Below, piece after piece: positions 60,639 through 64,000 of a stretch of DNA of 64,000 nt; positions within the stretch are counted from its first letter, which is position 1, and the number at the start of each line of letters is the position of its first letter. The stretch comes from Clostridia bacterium. GTDB taxonomy: Bacteria > Bacillota > Clostridia > Oscillospirales > Acutalibacteraceae. The position numbers and the translations under genes are program-made. The notes beneath the pieces are model-generated. The model saw nothing but the letters and a program-made list of their open reading frames with translations. It had not been told where the DNA came from and did no database searches. The DNA lies in contig JAGAOS010000029.1 of the NCBI GenBank assembly GCA_017623575.1, positions 62,001 through 126,000 of the forward strand, read 5' to 3'.

Positions 60639-62492
60639 ATGAATTTTTTGCAAATTCAAAATGATAAGGCTATACAAGAGCATTTTTTAGGGTTTAATGC
60701 TGTTTATCATGGCTATGCAGGTATGTATGACGGTGATGGCAGAATTTTAACAGAAGAACTTTGCGAACTTGAAGCGGACCGTGCAAAAGACCAAAATATT
60801 AAAATTGCAAGAACATTTTATAGTTGGATTTCGTGGGATGATAATAAAAAGGTTTGGGATTGGAATAATCACGATTTTAATGCTTTTTGTGCTTGGATAA
60901 AGCGTATGAAAGATAGGGATATTGATATTGCTTTAAATCCCGCATCAATTTTAGATATTATGTCTGAAGGGTATCGAGGAAGGGCACCATTTACGGTAGA
61001 CGGTGACTTTGAAGCATCGGCTCAAGGGTATGCATCTTGGGTGAGTGAATCATTGCGCCAAATAATTGAAGTTAGAGGATTAACCAATTTAAAATACCTT
61101 TTGTATTTTACCGAGCCGCAGTTTGCATATGCTAATACAATGTCACCGAAAGGCACTAACGGTACATATGACGTTTGGTTTAAAGCTTCTAAAATCCTAG
61201 AAAACAGATTAAAAGCAGATGGTTTTTATGACAGATTAACTTTCATAGGTCCAAATGAAGGTGGTACTGCGAATGCCAAAATGATGAAGTGGGTTAACGA
61301 CAATCATTTTGATATGGTTAACATTTTTTCATCGCACAATTATTCAAAATTGCTTTTAGATAAAACAAAATTAACTCAGAAAACTATGTTTGTTGCTGGT
61401 GGTAGGTGGTATTGTCCAATTGAGTTAATTCCACAAAATAATTATGAACTATCCTTTAAAATGTGTTTAAAAACAGACTCAGTTGAAGAAATTACGGGGA
61501 ATGTTTATGTTGGGATTTTCAAATCCTATGATGAAAGTATAGCTAGATTTTCAAAAGATAAAGATAAAAACGAATCGTTAACAGATGCTATATTTGCTAT
61601 TGAAGGAAACAAAATCAGTAGTGATTTTAGCAAAGTTAATTTTAAGTTTACTGCTCCAACAATAACTGAAGATTTGCTTTTAGGTTTTTTTGATGATATA
61701 AAAAATGAAAAAACTGAATTTATTATTGATGATGTATCATTGAAAGAATGCGATACAAATCTTGAAGTTTTGGATAATGAAAAATGGGGTTCTTTTCCAA
61801 ATAATTATGATTATTACGTTTATACACAGTACGATTTTTTTTACAGAGATGTAATCGACAAACTATCTTTACTGAAAAATAAAAAAGATTTTTGTTATGA
61901 TGAGTATAACTGTTTTGGATACAGATTTAACGCCAATTTAGTTAAACATATAGACCATCCTAGTCATGGTACTGATTTGGCAGCGGCTAGAATTGCATTT
62001 TTGAATACCGGTGTAAAAAATTCATTTATGTGGTCTCTTTTTGATCAACAATGGCCTAATAATCATTGCACAAATGATGATGATTTTGTTGATGGAGACC
62101 ACCGTTTAGGTGTTATGCCTTCATTGCTTCGTTCTAAAACGCCTTACCCTGCATACTTTGCAACCCGAATTACGGGATTAGCAAATGGAGATGAAAATTC
62201 CAAAGTATTTAAGGGCATCGATAATGGTGTTGTAAAAGGGGCAATGGTTGAAAATTCTAATGGAGCTATTACCGTTTTGCTTGTAAACGAAACAGAAGAA
62301 ATTCAAGAATTTAAAATTGAGTTTAAAAAGTCGCTTTCTGTAGATTTTAATTGTTATATATATAATCCATCAACGGTTATTTGTGAAGATGTTATACCTG
62401 AATTAACACCGGACTTTATTCAAAAAAATGTTACAGCTTCTATTAGTGGAACAATTCCTGCCGGTGGAGTTATGGCATATTCAACTAAGTAA
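60639..62492 (+). CDS. Cytoplasmic glycosidase, paralogue 3, with domain inserted in the barrel
   Basis: 617 residues, no signal peptide or lipobox: the barrel starts almost at the N-terminus (EHFLGFNAVYHGYAGMYDGDGR). Same core as its neighbours: WDWNNHDFNAFCAWIKRMKDRDIDIALN, YFTEPQF (E159, acid/base candidate), FSSHNY, then FCYDEYNCFG (E422, nucleophile candidate) and SLFDQQWPNN. Between the FSSHNY strand and the nucleophile strand lies an extra ~130-residue segment (~240-372) shaped like a CBM4/9 sandwich (YELSFKMCLKTDS ... FIIDDVSLKE). C-terminal beta-domain ends GTIPAGGVMAYS. AAAGGAG before the ATG, 22 bp after paralogue 2. Confidence 0.78.
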   Translation: MNFLQIQNDKAIQEHFLGFNAVYHGYAGMYDGDGRILTEELCELEADRAKDQNIKIARTFYSWISWDDNKKVWDWNNHDFNAFCAWIKRMKDRDIDIALNPASILDIMSEGYRGRAPFTVDGDFEASAQGYASWVSESLRQIIEVRGLTNLKYLLYFTEPQFAYANTMSPKGTNGTYDVWFKASKILENRLKADGFYDRLTFIGPNEGGTANAKMMKWVNDNHFDMVNIFSSHNYSKLLLDKTKLTQKTMFVAGGRWYCPIELIPQNNYELSFKMCLKTDSVEEITGNVYVGIFKSYDESIARFSKDKDKNESLTDAIFAIEGNKISSDFSKVNFKFTAPTITEDLLLGFFDDIKNEKTEFIIDDVSLKECDTNLEVLDNEKWGSFPNNYDYYVYTQYDFFYRDVIDKLSLLKNKKDFCYDEYNCFGYRFNANLVKHIDHPSHGTDLAAARIAFLNTGVKNSFMWSLFDQQWPNNHCTNDDDFVDGDHRLGVMPSLLRSKTPYPAYFATRITGLANGDENSKVFKGIDNGVVKGAMVENSNGAITVLLVNETEEIQEFKIEFKKSLSVDFNCYIYNPSTVICEDVIPELTPDFIQKNVTASISGTIPAGGVMAYSTK

Positions 62493-62511
62493 AATTTAGG
62501 GGGTAAATATT

Positions 62512-64000
62512 TTGAAAAAAAGATTTGAAAACATATGCATTGTAGTTATCTGTCTTTGTATGATCATATCTTTAGCAGGATGCAAGAAAACAGGAAGCGA
62601 TATAACATCTTCCAATATTTCGTCCGAGAACGAAGTTGTTTCGAGCGAGCAAGAAACTGCAGATAGTGAATCGGACGAAACGGATGATTTTACAGGTGAC
62701 GAAGATTATTATCAAGAAGATTATTTTGAAGAAGATTTTTTTGAGGATGATTATGAAAGTTATATAAGTGACAAGATTACTGTAAAAAATTCTATTGCAC
62801 CTATAGAAAATGATTTTTTGGGACTTAATGGAGTTCAGCATTGTTATACCTATATGTATGATGAATTTGGTAGAAATTATACTGAAAAGCAAGCTCAGGA
62901 TGAATTTGACCGTATGAAAAAAATGGGCGTTAGTATGATAAGAACCTATTATGATGAGGAATTTGCTTATGATACAAAAAGTGGTTCTTGGAATTGGGAA
63001 TCAGATGATATGAAAGCTGTTTACAAGTGGATGCTTGAACTTCAAAAACGCAATATTAAGGTTGCTTGTAACACGGGTTGGAGTATTATTGGCGCATATA
63101 TTAAAGACTATACTTTTTCTTGGGTTGGAACTTTTGTTGAAGGTGATGTTAATACCACAATCAAAAATAAAGCTAATTGGATGAAGGAATCTTTGAATCA
63201 GTTCCGAGCTCACGGCATTAATAACGTAGAGTATCTTATTTTAACAACCGAACCGGGCAGACTTTCCGATTACGATGCGGAAGTTCTTGCGAAAACTAAT
63301 CTTGAAAATACCGATAAGGTTGTTACAGATGTTAATGTATGGCTTAATTATTCGCGCACTCTTCATAACGTTTTAGTTGAAAATGGTACAAGAAAACAAT
63401 ATAAATTTGTTGGACCAAATACAACGTGGCTGTATGAAACTGCAAACAATCCCACAAAAATGAATCCGGTTTATTATTTTGCAGTAAAATATGCATCAGA
63501 CATAATTGATGTATTTTCATATCATACATATCCCAATATTTCCGATGTTATAAGCAATTCTGTTTCTGCAAATATGGAATATGATATTATGATACAAGAC
63601 CGTATAGATATGGCGAAAAACAAGGGCAAAAAGTTCTGGTATGATGAAACAAATCTTAGAGCAGGTCTTACAGACAATATGTTCGACTATAAAAATGATA
63701 ATCCAATGGAAAGCTTGCACACCGCCAGCTATGTTATTGATGCAATGAGACGCGGTGTTCAAAATGTTATGTGGTGGTATTTGTTTGATCAGCAGTGGCC
63801 GAATAATATTGCATCCGGAAGCGACTATTTTGAAAACGGAATGCATCGTTGGGGTTGTGCTCCCAGTTTAATGGAAAGTTATACACCACAACAATCATAT
63901 TATGGTTTTTCTTTACTCACAAAATATTTAGGTAATCATTCTAAGGTTTATAAAACCGAAGCAGAATATGATAGTTTTGATGTTGCGGTTCAGCAAGATA
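62512..64000 (+). CDS. Lipoprotein glycosidase, paralogue 4 (runs off the window)
   Basis: At least 496 codons from TTG 62512; AGGGGG ends 8 bases upstream. The product opens with MKKRFENICIVVICLCMI and a lipobox SLAGC (lipidated C24), so it is anchored on the outer membrane face. Next is a Ser/Glu/Asp-rich acidic linker (~30-88), then the shared barrel: NDFLGLNGVQHCYTYMYDEFGRNYTEKQ, SWNWESDDMKAVYKWMLELQKRNIKVACNTGW, LTTEPGR (E247), FSYHTYP, FWYDETNLRAG (E379), YLFDQQWPNN. No binding modules precede the barrel. The C-terminus lies beyond 64000. It begins 20 bp after paralogue 3. Confidence 0.82.
   Translation, partial: MKKRFENICIVVICLCMIISLAGCKKTGSDITSSNISSENEVVSSEQETADSESDETDDFTGDEDYYQEDYFEEDFFEDDYESYISDKITVKNSIAPIENDFLGLNGVQHCYTYMYDEFGRNYTEKQAQDEFDRMKKMGVSMIRTYYDEEFAYDTKSGSWNWESDDMKAVYKWMLELQKRNIKVACNTGWSIIGAYIKDYTFSWVGTFVEGDVNTTIKNKANWMKESLNQFRAHGINNVEYLILTTEPGRLSDYDAEVLAKTNLENTDKVVTDVNVWLNYSRTLHNVLVENGTRKQYKFVGPNTTWLYETANNPTKMNPVYYFAVKYASDIIDVFSYHTYPNISDVISNSVSANMEYDIMIQDRIDMAKNKGKKFWYDETNLRAGLTDNMFDYKNDNPMESLHTASYVIDAMRRGVQNVMWWYLFDQQWPNNIASGSDYFENGMHRWGCAPSLMESYTPQQSYYGFSLLTKYLGNHSKVYKTEAEYDSFDVAVQQD

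Overview
The window looks like chromosomal DNA from an AT-rich (roughly 40% GC by eye) Gram-positive gut-type Clostridia, most like the Oscillospiraceae/Ruminococcaceae. The reasons are strong purine-rich Shine-Dalgarno sites before nearly every gene, consensus TTGACA/TATAAT promoters, a BofA sporulation-family protein, a sodium-pumping carboxyltransferase complex, rubrerythrin, and large secreted or lipid-anchored glycosidases. The assignment is inferred from gene content only.

Layout. (1) 1-9.7 kb: tail of an ACT-domain protein, two probably intracellular glycosidases (GH36 raffinose-synthase-like and a DUF5696/GH101-like barrel), uvrC, a small HD hydrolase, an ABC exporter and manA. (2) 9.7-17.9 kb: trmL, the lower-glycolysis run pgk-tpiA-gpmI, a DUF1858 redox protein, trmK, two small membrane or envelope genes and a second ABC exporter. 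(3) 17.9-20.4 kb, accessory: a GNAT acetyltransferase behind a leader-peptide attenuator and a four-helix-bundle protein, lying between two related ~225-bp hairpin-array elements, one of which abuts tRNA-Arg(CCG). (4) 20.4-24.3 kb: a leftward operon oadG-BCCP-oadB-oadA for a biotin-dependent Na+-pumping decarboxylase. (5) 24.4-33.9 kb: a GT28 glycolipid glycosyltransferase, then a long leftward housekeeping run alaS-HIT-comEC-holA-rnmV-WYL regulator-bofA. (6) 34.1-64 kb: rubrerythrin, then a large glycan-degradation region.

The glycan region holds secreted multidomain glycosidases (34.8-38.6, 56.9-60.6, 60.6-62.5 and 62.5 kb to the edge). These four are paralogues with the same (alpha/beta)8-type core and the same two glutamates, but one is apparently cytoplasmic and one is a lipoprotein. 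Around them are three AraC regulators, an aldose epimerase, an SDR, an enolase-superfamily acid-sugar dehydratase, an UlaG-like hydrolase, an MDR dehydrogenase, a Gfo/Idh oxidoreductase, a beta-helix (pectate-lyase/GH28-like) protein, an (alpha/alpha)6 glycosidase and a secreted CE2-like esterase with three tandem binding repeats. Together they read as a locus that deacetylates and cuts an extracellular polysaccharide, imports oligomers by transporters not seen here, and oxidises or dehydrates the sugars inside the cell. A truncated GH4 gene meets a truncated mobile-element helicase gene at ~41.27 kb, which marks an insertion, a deletion or an assembly junction.

Best candidates for something undescribed: the paired hairpin-array elements, whose inverted linkers co-vary; the attenuator-controlled acetyltransferase between them; and the four-paralogue glycosidase family with its uncharacterised accessory module. 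All start choices, domain limits and residue numbers were read by hand; no database search was run.
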